Below are positions 22,800-34,915 of a DNA stretch of 64,000 bases, piece after piece. The position numbers and the translations under genes were made by a program. The notes under the pieces were generated by a model. It did no database searches. It saw only the letters and a program-made list of their open reading frames with translations, and was not told the origin of the DNA. Location of the stretch: contig NC_088783.1 in the NCBI RefSeq assembly GCF_958450345.1, forward strand, positions 26,787,701-26,851,700. The letters are read 5' to 3'. Positions within the stretch are counted from its first letter, which is position 1; every line of letters starts with the position of its first letter. The stretch is from Calliphora vicina (taxonomy: Eukaryota; Arthropoda; Insecta; Diptera; Calliphoridae).

Positions 22800-24580
22800 G
22801 TTTTGGATGGAATAGTGTGTACAAGTTTTTTCTGATTCGCTCTTTATCAACAAATTTGTTGCAAAATATATAAACAATTCTTACACATTCACACCCAAAG
22901 GACTACATATTTTATTTTATTTATTTGTGAAAGCAAAAATAGAAGTACACTTTCAACATGTCTGTCGCTAGAAGTATTTAAGTGGAAAAATTGAGACGAA
23001 CATTAGTTGCATGTATAATGACATTTTAAAGATTCAGTTTATGTTTGATATGAATGTCGGTGCGATTTGATAGAAAATTTGATTAATTTTTCATCATGTT
23101 AAATTGTAGCCTAGTTATATGGAAACAAAGCATTATGCGATGCAATTAACTATTTAGATGTCAAATTGTTAGTTGTGAAAACAGTGTTTCGAAAACTACA
23201 GTAGAACAAACATTTGTAAGAGTCTATTGAGATTTAAGGAGGGCATTTCTAGAAAACAATAAATCCATGTTAAATAGTTTAGTAATGCGAATTCTACAAA
23301 TAACGAAGATAAAGTTAACTTTCAATTTATATAATAAATACATTTTAATCTCCACTGTATAAACATTTTTATACATGTGTATGACAACCAGTTAAGTTAT
23401 TCAACTAGGCATAAAGCCAATATACAAACATACGCCAATATAGACAAAAAAACATGACCAAAACAAAACGAAGTTATAAGAGCTGCAAAATAAAAAAAAG
23501 AACTGCCAGACAAACAAAAACAGAAAAAAACAACCAGAAATTTATACGAATAGGCAGACAGACAAGAGCAGTTGAAACAAGACAAATCATATACAACTAC
23601 AAAAAAGCATAATAAACATCAAAATATGAGGGCTTTGGAAAACTTCATTCTAAGGGTTTATTTTCCAATATACAATTTAAGACAACAACTTTACCTTAAG
23701 GTAAAACAAAATAAGAAAAATAACTTAGTAAAAGTAATAATTGTATTCTCTTCTAGTCGTTGGTGCTCACTTAAAGGGCGACAAGAACAGCAGCAGCTTT
23801 AACAAAATTGTTATTTTATGAAGAATAAAATAAATAAAAATACATAAAACAGTATTAAGATGTGTTGATATGATAAGAAAACATCGTTAATACTACTACT
23901 GCTGCTACTAGATACATATATAGAGATATTTAGTACAAGTATCTTCCAAATAAAATCAAGTAAAGTGAATTGTTATGACAGAGCAGATGGTAGTAGTAAA
24001 ATGTTTCTTTTATAGTTACAAAAACACTAATTTCCTTTTAAATACTTTTTGAAAGCATTTGTTGGGCTACAAAGATGCCATGAAATCTTAATAATTCATT
24101 TTTGTTTCATAAAAATTCACGTTTTGTCTGGAAATCTCTGGGGTGTAATAAAATTGACCTAAAGTTTGTGTAATCCGGCAGTGAAATTTAAGAAAGATAT
24201 AAAATATGATGTGTATACAAATAATAAAAATTACAGTGGCAGTAAGACAGAAAATATTATAGAGAAAAGGAATTTTATTACGTGATAAATTAAGCTAATG
24301 TAGAAATATTTTAATCTTAAAGAGATCATCAACGGATGTAAGATTATTGATAAATTGATCATTTATAAAATGATATAATGCTTAATAAGTGCAAGATTCT
24401 CAGTTTAGGTAGCAGCCGTTGAATATTTTTTTTAAAATTCTTCTTTGCTTTAATAAATTCTCTCTTTTTATTGGTTTATTAGATGTAAAAGTTTTAAATT
24501 CCAATTATATTTACATGCACGTACCTTAATGTAAACTGCCTGGGGTTTTGTTAAGGCCTAATTTCTATTATTAGAAATAG
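22800..24580. other. AT-rich non-coding stretch with simple repeats
   Basis: No gene or element termini were found. A triplet run (actactactgctgctact) occurs near 23893. Open frames at 23397-23585 (minus) and 23572-23802 (plus) are low in information and unsupported. Confidence 0.55.
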
Positions 24581-24583
24581 TTT

Positions 24584-24860
24584 CTAGCCAAAAAGAAACG
24601 TCATCATTTGTCTAAAGCAGAGGCTATGTCTAAAATTTAAGAATATAAGTGGCAACGCAATGAGCGACATTTCTAAGCTAAGCGGTGCCGCGCAGGAATA
24701 AAACTTGTTCTTATTATAGTTGGTTTCTGAGCGGCAAAGTATGCCGAGCCCTGTGGAGGTTTTAACTTTTGGCATCAGCAGATCAAAGGATTTCACAGAC
24801 ATACAGCAGTATTGCCAAAGTCTGTCTGGAAATTTGCATAGATTTGCATATAAATACAAT
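24584..24860 (-). pseudogene. Possible PIF/Harbinger-type transposase relic
   Basis: The minus-strand frame includes FPDRLWQYCCMSVKSFDLLM, then KVKTS... SETNYNK ... LSLEMSLIALPLIFLN. The arrangement 'F....R.W.Y.RMS..SFD.LL ... TNY ... L....RL...L.FL' resembles the start of Harbinger/HARBI1-like nuclease proteins. The frame is short, lacks the DDE residues and has no visible terminal repeats. It was recognised by eye only. Confidence 0.3.
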
Positions 24861-25458
24861 ATTTTGTAATGCAGTCTAACTCGATTTATAGGATGAACAC
24901 TAAATAGGAATACGATTTTCTCGTAATAATATTAAACAGACAACTCTTGACAATGTCATTGCCGCTCAAACTCTCCACTCATTGTGTGGCCTTGACTTCA
25001 TACAATGGTTTGAGGCATCTCGTTTAGCTTAATGCGCTGCGACAGTAACGATACGAGAAATATTCTTTGGAATTATTATTAAGTTCATCTGGGTTTTCTA
25101 TAAATAGTGATGGAGGAGTACTGAAGCCAATCGTCAAGATCCGACATTCTTTTTTAGAGTTTCTATAGAGTCTTTAATCTTATTAATGACTGGGCACACA
25201 CTATACTGATGTTCTTTAAGTTCACACTAAATGTTCTATGCGTTACAATTAGTGGCCAGCATTTTTGAATAAAAGTCTCGGTTGGTTGTCCTGTGATGTT
25301 ATCAATTCCGCATAGTAATTTTTCAGTTATTGTTTACGAGGTTCTTAACATATCCGTGGATGCCTGCAATGCACTGGCTATTTTAATCAATTTGCGCTTG
25401 TTCTGACGGACACTTCCTGTAACAGATCGACCTGTGGTACTACATTATAGCTTCCGGT
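24861..25458. other. Unassigned stretch with coding-like base composition
   Basis: GC content rises relative to its surroundings. Short minus-strand frames (for example GRSVTGSVRQNKRKLIKIAS near 25345-25440) suggest decayed coding sequence. I could not link it to a family, and it may belong to the relic at 24584-24860. Confidence 0.3.
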
Positions 25459-26370
25459 AGTCTTGGGCGGGAAATCCCTGGAATTCCCGTAAAATTATTG
25501 CCGGGAATTCCCGGGAAATTTAAATTTGTTTCCGTGGAAAAACGGGAAATTTAAAATTAATTAAAAATACTTTAATACATTTAAATATAACATCTCTGAT
25601 TGATGAATGGCTTCTTCCATATATTAGTGGAGGTTTTAAACCACATTAAGGATACAGTAGAAGCATTAAGCCAACATTTTGCTATGATGAACACTCTTTA
25701 TGAACAGCTGTTATCTAAAAATTCTACGATTCCTCAAAAAATGGTTCTTGCAATAAAATGTAAAGTTAATAAATAATATAACAGCAGACTTATATAAATT
25801 TCCTAATAACTTCACAACATAACAAGCTAAATTATAATACAAAAAGACAATGTTCATACATACGCCTATTTGACCGCAATGTTCTCTCATCAGTTCAAAG
25901 CGATGATGATGATTTAAAATCAAATGCTGAAAGTTGTATATAAAATGCTGAAAGTTGGCTTTATTTGCTTTATAATGCTTTATAAACGGTGTCTGGAAAC
26001 TTTGCCACTAAAATAAGAAATCATCAAATGACTTACTGAATGCATTTTGAAAACTCAAACTGCATTACAAATGCAATTAAAATATTGATCGACAGTGAAT
26101 TTAAAGGTACTCTATTACCAGAACAAGAGTCTACATCATGAATACTCTAATATTTATGTTTATAGTAACAAATGATCTCCAAATATTTGATCCAACATTT
26201 TTTTTTGTTTTATGTTAGTAGAATTGAATTGTAATGTATTATTTTTAATTTTCTTTTAATAAAATTAAACAATTTTGTAAAATATTATTCTATTTTACTT
26301 AATTGTCTAGTATAAAAGAAGTTCCCGGGATTCCCGGGAAATAAAATTATCCGGGAAACCCCAAACCCTA
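25459..26370. mobile_element. hAT-like element with 'cccgggaattcccggga' subterminal repeats, copy 1
   Basis: The right terminus, inverted, is tagggtttggggtttcccgg. The left terminus is a decayed tagtcttgggcgggaaatcc. Subterminal ggaattcccgggaaattt (left) and gttcccgggattcccgggaa (right) match the subterminal repeats of the 58451-59378 element. No clear target duplication survives. The plus frame at 25630-25776 (VLNHIKDTVEALSQHFAMMN) resembles the 'L.P.K.AVEALS....L...' region of hAT transposases, so this copy appears to derive from an autonomous element. Confidence 0.65.
25624..25776 (+). pseudogene. hAT transposase fragment
   Basis: About 50 residues are readable: EVLNHIKDTVEALSQ, MMNTLYEQLLSKNS, MVLAIKCKVNK, then a stop. 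The spacing of 'IK.TVEALSQ' matches a conserved part of hAT transposases upstream of the dimerisation region. No catalytic residues are included. The identification was made by eye. Confidence 0.4.
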
Positions 26371-26690
26371 GTTGTGATCGATTTATATGTCAGCTTCTCT
26401 ACGGTTACATACATGCTGTAAACATACTCTCTATTTTCTATATGGTTTTCGTTTTTTCTGTTGTTTTTCGTTTGATTATTGATTATTCCGGGATACTCAT
26501 GAGTCATGACACATATATGATACGAAAACTGATTGCTCCAATGAATAGGTTTTTGGTAGCACACATATCTGAAAATAAAAATCCATTTCCGATTTTCTGC
26601 CATGATGCCTTATATACATAAGTATTTGTATATTTAGTCGCAACTTGTGTATTAATAGTCATAATATTCAAAGTTTTTTATTTGACATTT
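26371..26690. other. Short non-coding stretch, nothing recognised
   Basis: The minus-strand open frame at 26307-26603 overlaps the hAT terminus and has no recognisable similarity. Confidence 0.45.
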
Positions 26691-26696
26691 CTATCG

Positions 26697-27536
26697 CACT
26701 GTGGTTCCAAATCAAAATCTAGGTGGACAAAATTATTTGGTGCTCTTTTTATATAGAATTGGTGTCTCGGATTTCAAAAAAAATGTTTAAAAGATCAACA
26801 TAAATTCTATTTTAAGTTACAGTAGGGTCTAGATATATAAAAATCATTAATAAAAAAAAATTAAATAAAATACTTTTTCATGTGTTTCTGAAACTAAAAA
26901 GTTCTGTATTTACTATATTTCAAGTTACATTAGGGTCTAGATATGTATGTATATAAAAATCAATCAAAAAAAAAAATATTTCTAAAAATTCCATTCAGTA
27001 AAAATTAAAAAAAAAGTATTTCGGCGGGTGCTGGCGGCTGCAATTTTTTTACAAAGACATTCCCCAGAAGTTTCTTTAAATGATGTATAAAGTCATTGGA
27101 CGGGCTTCGACTTCCTTTTTTTGGTAAGCTATACAACATTCTTAGAAAAAAAATTTCAGTATATTTGAGACCAAAATTTAAAGGACTATAACAGGAAAAT
27201 GGAGAGGCCCATAAATATAAGATATACACTTAATAAAAGCCTATATCAATGTTTATCTATGTTTTGAAGTATGAATTTCTATATGGTAAAACAATTGAGA
27301 TAGATGTATGTAATTTAGTAAAGCAGTAAAATATTAAAAAAAAATTAACGAAAATATGATTCAAAATTGTTTGAACTTCTGGCGCTTCTGTCGAGAAAAA
27401 GAAATGTCCAATTGAAAAACCCATTTGTATTGGAGGAGAGCAGATTGTCAGCTTCCGAAAAACTTTGTTTTTTTAATTCTGAAGATACCTATCTTCATAA
27501 TTTTGTACACATAGATTTTGATTTGGAACCACAGTG
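26697..27536. mobile_element. 840-bp Transib-like element, 5-bp target duplication
   Basis: Terminal inverted repeats of about 40 bp differ at two positions. They start cactgtggttccaaatcaaa, then atcta(g/t)gtg(g/t)acaaaattat. The 5-mer tatcg lies outside both ends (26692-26696 and 27537-27541). A 5-bp duplication with ends fitting CACWRTG is characteristic of Transib, the superfamily related to the RAG1 recombinase; CACTGTG also fits the RSS heptamer read in reverse. Inside, 'agttacaNtagggtctagata' occurs twice (26815 and 26922). No transposase is recognisable, so this is a non-autonomous or decayed copy. Confidence 0.65.
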
Positions 27537-27544
27537 TATCGATC

Positions 27545-28029
27545 CATAAGTATTTTACTTATTTTTATCTATTATGTAATTTGAATGATATTTTTTCTGA
27601 TCTAGTCAGATAACAGAGTTTCAATCTCATGGATACTACTAAAAGAGATGGATAAATAGAAAGGAAATCATAATGGACCGCTTTATAATCTATGAACCAG
27701 CTTTAGCAGCTTTTTAATGACAAGAAAAGTTAAGGTCATAGTATAAAGTGGTAAAAAAGTTATCAATAGACGAGTAATGCTTCAAGAATAAATGATATTC
27801 GGCACAGTAAACTTAAATGCTGAGATATGCTAAAGCCTTTTTAACGCGAGCTAAAATGGATATATTAAGCAAAGATGATTGACTGCTTTCCAGCAGTATC
27901 AACTTTAGCAGTACAATACTTTACTCTATTAAATGATAGCTTGTGGATTTCACTATGCCGAGGAGCAGTAAGAACTTTAGCAACAGTCGTTATAGATGCT
28001 TCAACTTCAACCTGTTTGATGAGAACCTA
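27545..28029. other. Unassigned stretch with a modest open segment on the minus strand
   Basis: A minus-strand frame around 27880-28025 reads about 50 residues without a stop (including VEVEASITTVAKVLTAPRHS). No family was recognised and there are no splice or promoter signals worth calling. Confidence 0.3.
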
Positions 28030-28531
28030 CACGCCGAAAAAAAATATAGTTATATATATTTACTGTAACCATTGCAACATTTTTACAAGTTTTTGAAAAA
28101 TATTAAGGTTACTGTAATTATTTGCCTGATTGCGGTAACCATAATATGGTAAAGTTATGATTCATATGATTGTTGCAATCATATATATGATTACCGTAAA
28201 TAAGTATATGTTTGTGATAATCATCTTATATACTCTACGTATATTTACGGTTGCGAAAAGTGGAACGCGGTGCCTCTTGAGTTTCAATCCCTACAAATCT
28301 TTGTACGTTGTTCTCGGCTTATCGATATTATAATCTTAGAGCAACATGTTATGATATAATGATTTATTATGAATATGATTGGCATAAAAATGTATGTATT
28401 TTATATGCATAAGTTTCCGACAATTATGTGAATCTGAACTTTACCATATTATTGTTAAGACAATCATATAAATAATTACTATGACTATAATATTGTTAAA
28501 TACCTTGTAAAAATGTATTTTTCTCTGGGTG
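28030..28531. mobile_element. Palindromic MITE family 'cacNcagag', copy 2 (near full length)
   Basis: The left end is cacgccgaaaaaaaatatag and the inverted right end is cacccagagaaaaata. The halves mirror each other through 'tactgtaaccatt...caacatttttacaag' and 'aatcatatgattgttgcaat'. Centre: 'gattatgatat..aacaacata' type sequence. No coding sequence. The copy at 49455-49930 has the same length class. Confidence 0.75.
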
Positions 28532-28539
28532 CAACTACA

Positions 28540-30846
28540 ACATTTGTAAATCGAATCAGAAGAATTCCTTATTATGTGGCCTCTTGCCTACAGTTTTTGC
28601 ATTATCTGAATGCATAATGTGTTTTCTACAAAAATTATCAGAAATTAAGTATTAAATGTATTAAATGGTAAAGTAAATTTTAAAATATCAAAATTCAAGT
28701 TAAAAATTACAAAAATAATTTACAAACATAGAATTTCTGCACAAACATTATTTTGAATGAAATACAAACAGTATTTTTATTTAACAAACTAAAATCCCAA
28801 AGCTTTAACTATTTGATTTAAATCTATTCAAAGCAAAGTGAAAGGGCAAATATTGTGTTTACAGTAAAGTAGAAAATATAAATCTAGCCTCTAAAGTAAC
28901 CCTGAAAATATTACAAACATCAAATATTAAAAAATCAAGATTACAAATTCATAAAAACCATAAAAATAAATGACCTTCAAAATGAAAAAGAGATTTAAAA
29001 TACAGGGTAGACTACAACATCATCATCATAATGCATAGATACATAAATAAACACATACATATGTGTATATATATTTATGTATTTATAATCATACACATAG
29101 ATACATACACCTTAAGAAGTTAAGCCAAAATCAAAACAACAGCAACACCAACACCAACAGCAACAAAAGTGAATCCTTAAACATGTTATCATTCCGTTAG
29201 CAGTCATAACACAAAACACCCAGACTAACATAAAATACATACAGATACAAATAAACATGCAACAACAATTACGGTAAGTTGAGATTACGTTTATTTGTAT
29301 GAGAGTGTGTGTGCACTCCAACAAGGATATTAAGGATACAATTCCGTATTTGTTTTGATTTTTAACCAGGCAAAAAATAGTATAAAAACAAACTCAGGAC
29401 TTGCATTCAAACAGCTGTTCTTAATCAACTAAATACTTATTGAAGGATTTCGTTTCTCTTTTTTTAAAGCTTTAAAGAGCATGCTCAGAGAGAGCTGAAT
29501 ACTCAAATAACAGGATATATAAAAGATATATATTAGACTGAAGGTTAAAATAATGCAGTTACTTGTACTGAGAGCAGTATTAAGAGAGAAAGAGCGTGAG
29601 AGAAATGTGTGTTTGTAGTATAAAATAGTATTTCATTGAAGAATACAAATTTTCGACGAGTTTGGTTTTGTTGACTTAAGACGTTTAAGCTCCAGTAAAT
29701 GTTGTGAAAAATAATGAAAATTTCAATGTTGATAATACATGTGCATGCGAAAGGCCTCAATCAGTTGCAAACGGGCTGCGGAACAATACGGTTGGAAATT
29801 AGAAAGTGGCTTAGAAAAATATACAAAAATGTTAAGAAACAAACTAAAAGTAGTGTAAACAAACTAAACAAACAAAATTAAGTGGAAAATGCTAAAAAAA
29901 TGTGAAAAATTTAAAAAAAGTAATAATTTTAATATAAAATAAAGTTTAACAAAAATTCAAAATTTATCAAAATTTCTATAAAAATTAAAATAAATTTAAA
30001 AAAAAATAAAACATATTGCAAAATGTGCTTATAAATTTATAAAAAAATAAATAAATAATAACAAATTGTTTAAAAATTACAAATAATCAATATTTCAAGA
30101 GCTATTACTGGTTTAAAAAATTTGTATTAAAGAAAAAATATTAATTTTGAATAATTTATTATAACTCATACGTCATGTAGTACCTTGTAAATACTTTGTA
30201 TCATAAAAAAGTAACTTGTTAATCAAACACAAACAACACTCAGGTGTTTACACCTACTGTATAAAATGAACATAACAAATAACTTCCCCTTTCCCCATCT
30301 CATCTTAAAGATTGACGAAAATTAAATTCGTCACATAGGACATCCTAAAAAAAGTTGATTTTTAAATAAATTTTCATTACAATTTATTTTTTTTATTATC
30401 AGGTTTTTCTTTTTTCCCATTATTTTTATAATAAACTTAATCCCGTTTATCATTGGCCATAAATAATTAAACATTTACTTAATTAAATCCTTTTAAAAAT
30501 AAACCATAAATTTATATACGTATATTTAAATAGATTTATTTGACATATTGTATATGTTTGTTTAATTAATATTACTTATACGACATGATGTACATTGCAT
30601 ATGTAAATAAAAACTAATTAATTAAACTGTTTATGCACCAGAGACCAGAGCAAAAATTCAATACATTATTCTTTGTCATGGCTAATTGTTTACAAAATAA
30701 AACATAATTTTTAATGAGTTATTTTTTTTTTTTTTGCAAGTGCAAAATAAATTAAACAGTTGACAGCTGAACAAATAAGGCGGCATTTATAATTTAAAAA
30801 AAATTAAAAACAAAAGTGCAATTCACTCAAAGTTTATAAATACAAT
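28540..30846. other. AT-rich non-coding stretch with microsatellites
   Basis: Contains TACATA/CATA-rich sequence at 29030-29110 and a CAACAC/CAACAG run at 29137-29166. It is very AT-rich at 29850-30150. No gene or element termini were recognised. Confidence 0.6.
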
Positions 30847-30850
30847 TTAA

Positions 30851-32519
30851 CCCTGCTGTTAGGTTTGGACCATTTTGGTCAAATTTTTTTTTATTTTTTA
30901 TATAAATTTGCAATAGCTTATCGTATCAACTTAAAACGTCTGCTCAGGTATTATTTTTCTATTTTAATGATTTTAGTTAGATTTTAGCTATATAGGATAA
31001 CATCGAACAGAAAAAAATTAAAATTTACAAATCTTAGGTTATGGACCATTTTGGTCCATGCAATATATTTTATTCTTTATATGAGTAAAAGTAAGAAAAA
31101 ACAATTATGGTTTATTGTTATTTTCGAAGCAAGATGAAAAAATTGTTTTTCGATTCGATTTGCATACAAATATGTTGGACATAATGCATTTGGCATCACA
31201 TTTGAACTTACATCAATTGCAAATTCCCCATTTTCTAGTAGCTGAAATGTTTATATCAACTCTTGTAGATGGTATACTATTTGATGGCGAAGCTTTTTGT
31301 TGAGTCAATAGCTCTGCTGCAAATGGATTTTTAGGTTTGACTGTCCATTTCAAAACGTATTCTTCTGATAGGCACATAGCTAACTGGCGTAAAAACTCGG
31401 ATGTATCATCTATATTTGAAAATACATCATTTTACCATCTATTTAATTTTCTTTTAGTGTTGTAGTAACTAATCGTTTGATCAGCAGTATCAACGCCTCC
31501 TAAGATAGATAAAGGAAACTTTGTACAGTTATAATAAGAAACGATTGCAGGTATCTTGTTATGATTATTGATGGAGCTCATCAATATAGTTCCTTTAGTT
31601 TTATGGCCGATATATATAGCAAACAAGTGCTGCGATTTCACTAAAAGCAAATGCGGATGTATATAAAGGAACTTTTTTGGACATAAACAATTTCGGTGGA
31701 AGTTTTGTTTTCCCGAAATGTTCCCATATATGTCCGTCTCCTTTGCATCTTACTCAAAAGATGAAGTTATCACCTGTTATCAGGATGTTATAAAACATTG
31801 AAAGAAGAGTTTCCCAATTGTCCCATAACTCAAACTTGTCACTACTTTTTTGTTGTCTTCTGTTGACAACATCATCCAAGCTGAGAGCACTTGTATCAAT
31901 ATGCCAAAACTTGCACCAAACTAATCTTCGTTTTTGCCACTGCAATATAAAATTATTATGATAACCTAATTACGTATACACAAGACCAAAATCCCAGCAA
32001 GAATTAGAACACCAATAAATCTTTCCATTTGCTTTCAAATTTAAGTCTACCACATTTATTCGTATTATCCATGATTATTTTCACACCACAAAGCGTTAAA
32101 CCTGGTGGTAATGATGTAATATTCTCCGCTGAAGCTCCAATGTGTAGTGGTAAAGGAATCCATTGCATTTTGGTTTTCGCAATGTATAATGCATCTACAG
32201 CATAATCTGCTTCATTTTCTTCACCATTGTTCATTTCACATTCATCAATATGACTTTCTTTCAATATTTTCATCTAATATGGACGAAAATGAAATATCTG
32301 AATCAATTTCATTTAGAAATTCGGCAATATCACTGATAATATTTCGTCAATTTTCCATTTTTTTTAATTTTTTTTATAAAAATTTATATATTCACTTTTA
32401 TAAATATTTAAAATGTCTGGTCAAAGAGTTTTATGTAAAATTTTTTATGAAAAATACAAAGAGGACCAAAATGGTCCCTTACCTAAGATTCGTAAGTTTT
32501 TTTTAACCTAACAGCAGGG
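30851..32519 (-). mobile_element. piggyBac element, decayed, 1,669 bp, TTAA target duplication
   Basis: The left end is ccctgctgttaggtttggac and the inverted right end is ccctgctgttaggttaa. TTAA flanks both (30847-30850 and 32520-32523). Subterminal 'ggaccattttggtc' repeats occur at both ends (about 30867 and 32463) and again at 31042. The minus strand carries a broken transposase gene (31120-32358). Overall size is somewhat shorter than typical autonomous piggyBac elements (about 2-2.5 kb), which suggests internal deletions. Confidence 0.9.
31120..32358 (-). pseudogene. piggyBac transposase pseudogene
   Basis: The likely start is the ATG at 32358, followed by a stop at codon 4. An acidic N-terminus then reads DIAEFLNEIDSDIS and shifts frame into HIDECEMNNGEENEADY and TKMQWIPLP. 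Middle part: QKSSDKFELWDNWETLLSMF (about 31780-31850). Late catalytic region: SYYNCTKFPLSILGGVDTAD then QTISYYNTKRKLNRW (31432-31540), matching the piggyBac 'K.GVD..D....Y...RK..RW' motif that holds the last conserved aspartates. A C-terminal RKWGIC near 31230 recalls the start of the cysteine-rich domain. Several stops, frameshifts and deletions make it non-functional. Confidence 0.85.
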
Positions 32520-32523
32520 TTAA

Positions 32524-32973
32524 ATCATTTTTTTATATGTGTGAAAAAATGTATTAAAAATTTGGCTAAAATACTGTGTACTACTGAGTCCTATAAGGGA
32601 AACAAATTATAATTTTTTTAGTTCCTTACCATACTTTTTTTATATTTATCATTAAATGTTTTGGAATTTTTTGTCTATTTAAACTCCCAAGAAAAATTTT
32701 TCAAATTTGTTCTAGAAGAAGTGTAATCATAAGCCTATTCAGATTCTTCAATGCGTTCGAACTAGTGAGTAACAACTACTTCTAGAAGTATTGTTTCTAG
32801 AAACCAGTTTTTCGGGAACTACTGATATTTTGCTTCTAGACTAGTTCTATAGATAATTTAATGGTTCCGAAACAATTTGATGGGATGGGTTTAAAAACTT
32901 TATCATATTTCTAAAAGTTTAAATCAAAGAGGAATTACTTTTCGATTTTAAATAGAATGCAAAAAACAAAAAT
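32524..32973. repeat. Unassigned repeat rich in 'ctagaagtagt' / 'actagttc' words
   Basis: 'ttctagaagNagtgt', 'gaactagtgag', 'ctacttctagaagtattgtt' and 'ctagactagttcta' occur within about 200 bp. Related words (aaactagttcact, gtagaagtagtt) return at 33810-33960, beyond the family B copy, suggesting one older element split by the insertion. Ends not defined. Confidence 0.35.
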
Positions 32974-33771
32974 AATAACAAGTAAGAGTGTTATATTCGG
33001 CTGTGTCGAATATTGTAGCAATAAAATATTTTTTTATTATGGGGAGATAGCTTTAGGTTCATATAAAACATGTTTATGTCCAATTTCATCACGATATTAT
33101 TTATTATAAGATAATAGAATCGTTTATTTCAAAAACCAGTCAAGCAACAAATTATTTATTTTTAATAAATCAAAGAAAAATTCCAAAAATTACTTTTAAA
33201 AAATTAATATTTTTTCCTATCCATTTGTGCAGCTGTTTGATAAACATAAATATTTCTATAATCTACATTAACATATATCTAAAAAATAATATAAAGTTTG
33301 CACTTGACTGGTTTCTGAAATAAACAACCATCACTATTGTAAATTTCATATGAAATATTATAATTTTATTAGGATCTGTAAAAGCAAAATGACACTCGGC
33401 TTTGCTGGTAGGGGGTTTAATTGAATTAGTTTTATAATCGCCCAATAACTCAATTTTGGATTTTTTGTTGCTTGACTGGTTTTTGAAATAAACAATTGAA
33501 TTATGAATGATAAAATCATTCTCTAAGGTGTTACTAGGGACAAATGTTGTGCAATTTTCGCCATAATTTACGGTATAATTTCAAGGGGGACATTTGTATG
33601 GGGGTTAGGTGAATTCATGGACCAATATTGTTCATTTTTAATACCAAACAAATCCACAGAGAGTATTTGTGGAAAATTTCAGCCAGCTCGCTCTTCTTTT
33701 GGGCCCTATCGTGTTTTCAATAGACAGACGGACAGATCCCCTATATTTTTGATGGTGGGTATAAACATCGT
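32974..33771 (-). repeat. Dispersed fly repeat family B, copy 2, itself interrupted
   Basis: Starts aacaagtaagagtgttatat, then tcggctgtgtcgaat. Ends tgatggtgggtataaac. It carries 'gtccaatttcatcacgatat', 'ctttgggccctatcgtgttt' and 'agacagacggacag'. The inverted-repeat MITE at 33122-33493 sits inside it. Orientation is opposite to copies 1 and 3. Confidence 0.7.
33122..33493. mobile_element. 372-bp MITE inside family B copy 2
   Basis: The left end is gtttatttcaaaaaccagtc, then aagcaacaaa. The right end is its inverse, tttgttgcttgactggtttt, then tgaaataaac. A third, internal copy (cttgactggtttctgaaata at 33303) lies in the right-end orientation. No target duplication was settled. Confidence 0.7.
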
Positions 33772-34222
33772 TAAGTAATAAAAACGTAAATCACTGATGC
33801 TCTGTAAAGTTCTGTAAAACTAGTTCACTGATTAAAGAACTGTTTCAAATAACATGTGGTTGGTCCGTTAAACTTTTTTGGAACTAATTTTGAAGATGAC
33901 AATTTAAAAATTATCATTAGTATCAAACCAAAATGAGTACTAGCTGTAGAAGTAGTTATGGAAATAATACGTTTTTTCCTAGGTTGTTTTATAGTTTTGT
34001 ATGAATACAAAATTTTTTACAAATTTAACTCGAGTATAATAATCAAAAGAGTAGTTTTTATTGCTTATACTCTGGTACTTCGTCCATTATAAAAAAAAAA
34101 CTATTAATCTGAGCTAAGAAATAAAGTAAACTAGTACTGTTGTAGTTCTATTTTTAATTTTCTTCTTAACTAATCCTAACACGATTTTTAGTTTAAAAAA
34201 ATATGAGAAAAGACAGTCATTA

Positions 34223-34809
34223 GCGGCCGTATCTATAACGAAAAATTAGCCACTGTGTATACATCGCACACAACGATCTGCTAACTAGCAGACCGATTAA
34301 GCTTAGCAGAAAGTTAGCAAAGAGTTTATTTATAATGCACTTTTGTCTGTCAATAATTTATATGAAAATCAACTCTGAAAAGTGTGATGTATTGCCAACT
34401 ATTTAAAAAAAAAATGAAAAAAATCAACTCTGATGTATTTCTTGACATTTATATTTAACTTGTTTCCCTCAAATTTTGAAATGTTTCAAGAAGTACAAAA
34501 TATAGAAAAACAAGAAACAAAAATTGTAAAAAGATCCGCAAATTGGGGCCAGGACCTCTTAAGAACTCTAAATCGTCTAATTGGTCAAGAGTTTGCATCA
34601 TTTTTAAATAATTTAATTTAATTTTTTCCCACACAAAACTTTTATAATATGTTTATTTACAAATTTACTTTGACACAAAACAGCTGTTGATTAAAGACTT
34701 AGCAAGTCTTTGATCGTTCGTTAACATGCGTTTAGCGAGTGGATAAGAAATACATTATAAATAACTTGTATGTTAAATCCATGCTAAATTTTGGTTATAA
34801 ATACGGCTG
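34223..34809. mobile_element. 587-bp inverted-repeat element, TA target site
   Basis: The left end is gcggccgtatctataacgaa, then aaattagc. The inverted right end is cagccgtatttataacca, then aaatttagc. TA flanks both ends. Inner inverted blocks include 'ctaactagcaga' and 'gttaacatgcgtttagc' types. The plus frame at 34433-34621 ends with KRSANWGQDLLRTLNRLIGQ. This could be a remnant of a Myb/SANT-like 'KRS.N(W/F)....L' segment, but it is too short to assign. Confidence 0.6.
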
Positions 34810-34915
34810 TAGATCTTTTAAATAATATATCATCTTTCTTTGATTTTCACGAAAATGACTTTTTGATGGTAAAATGTTCAGTAAAACAGCCCTAAAACAG
34901 GTGCGAATTTCATAA

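Noticed and set aside
23890..23912. Triplet-repeat coding (poly-residue) exon
   Set aside because: The short act/gct run sits in a stop-rich region with no splice-flanked open frame; treated as a microsatellite.
32147..32506. 119-codon plus-strand frame
   Set aside because: Antisense to the piggyBac transposase N-terminus; composition explained by the AT-rich complement.
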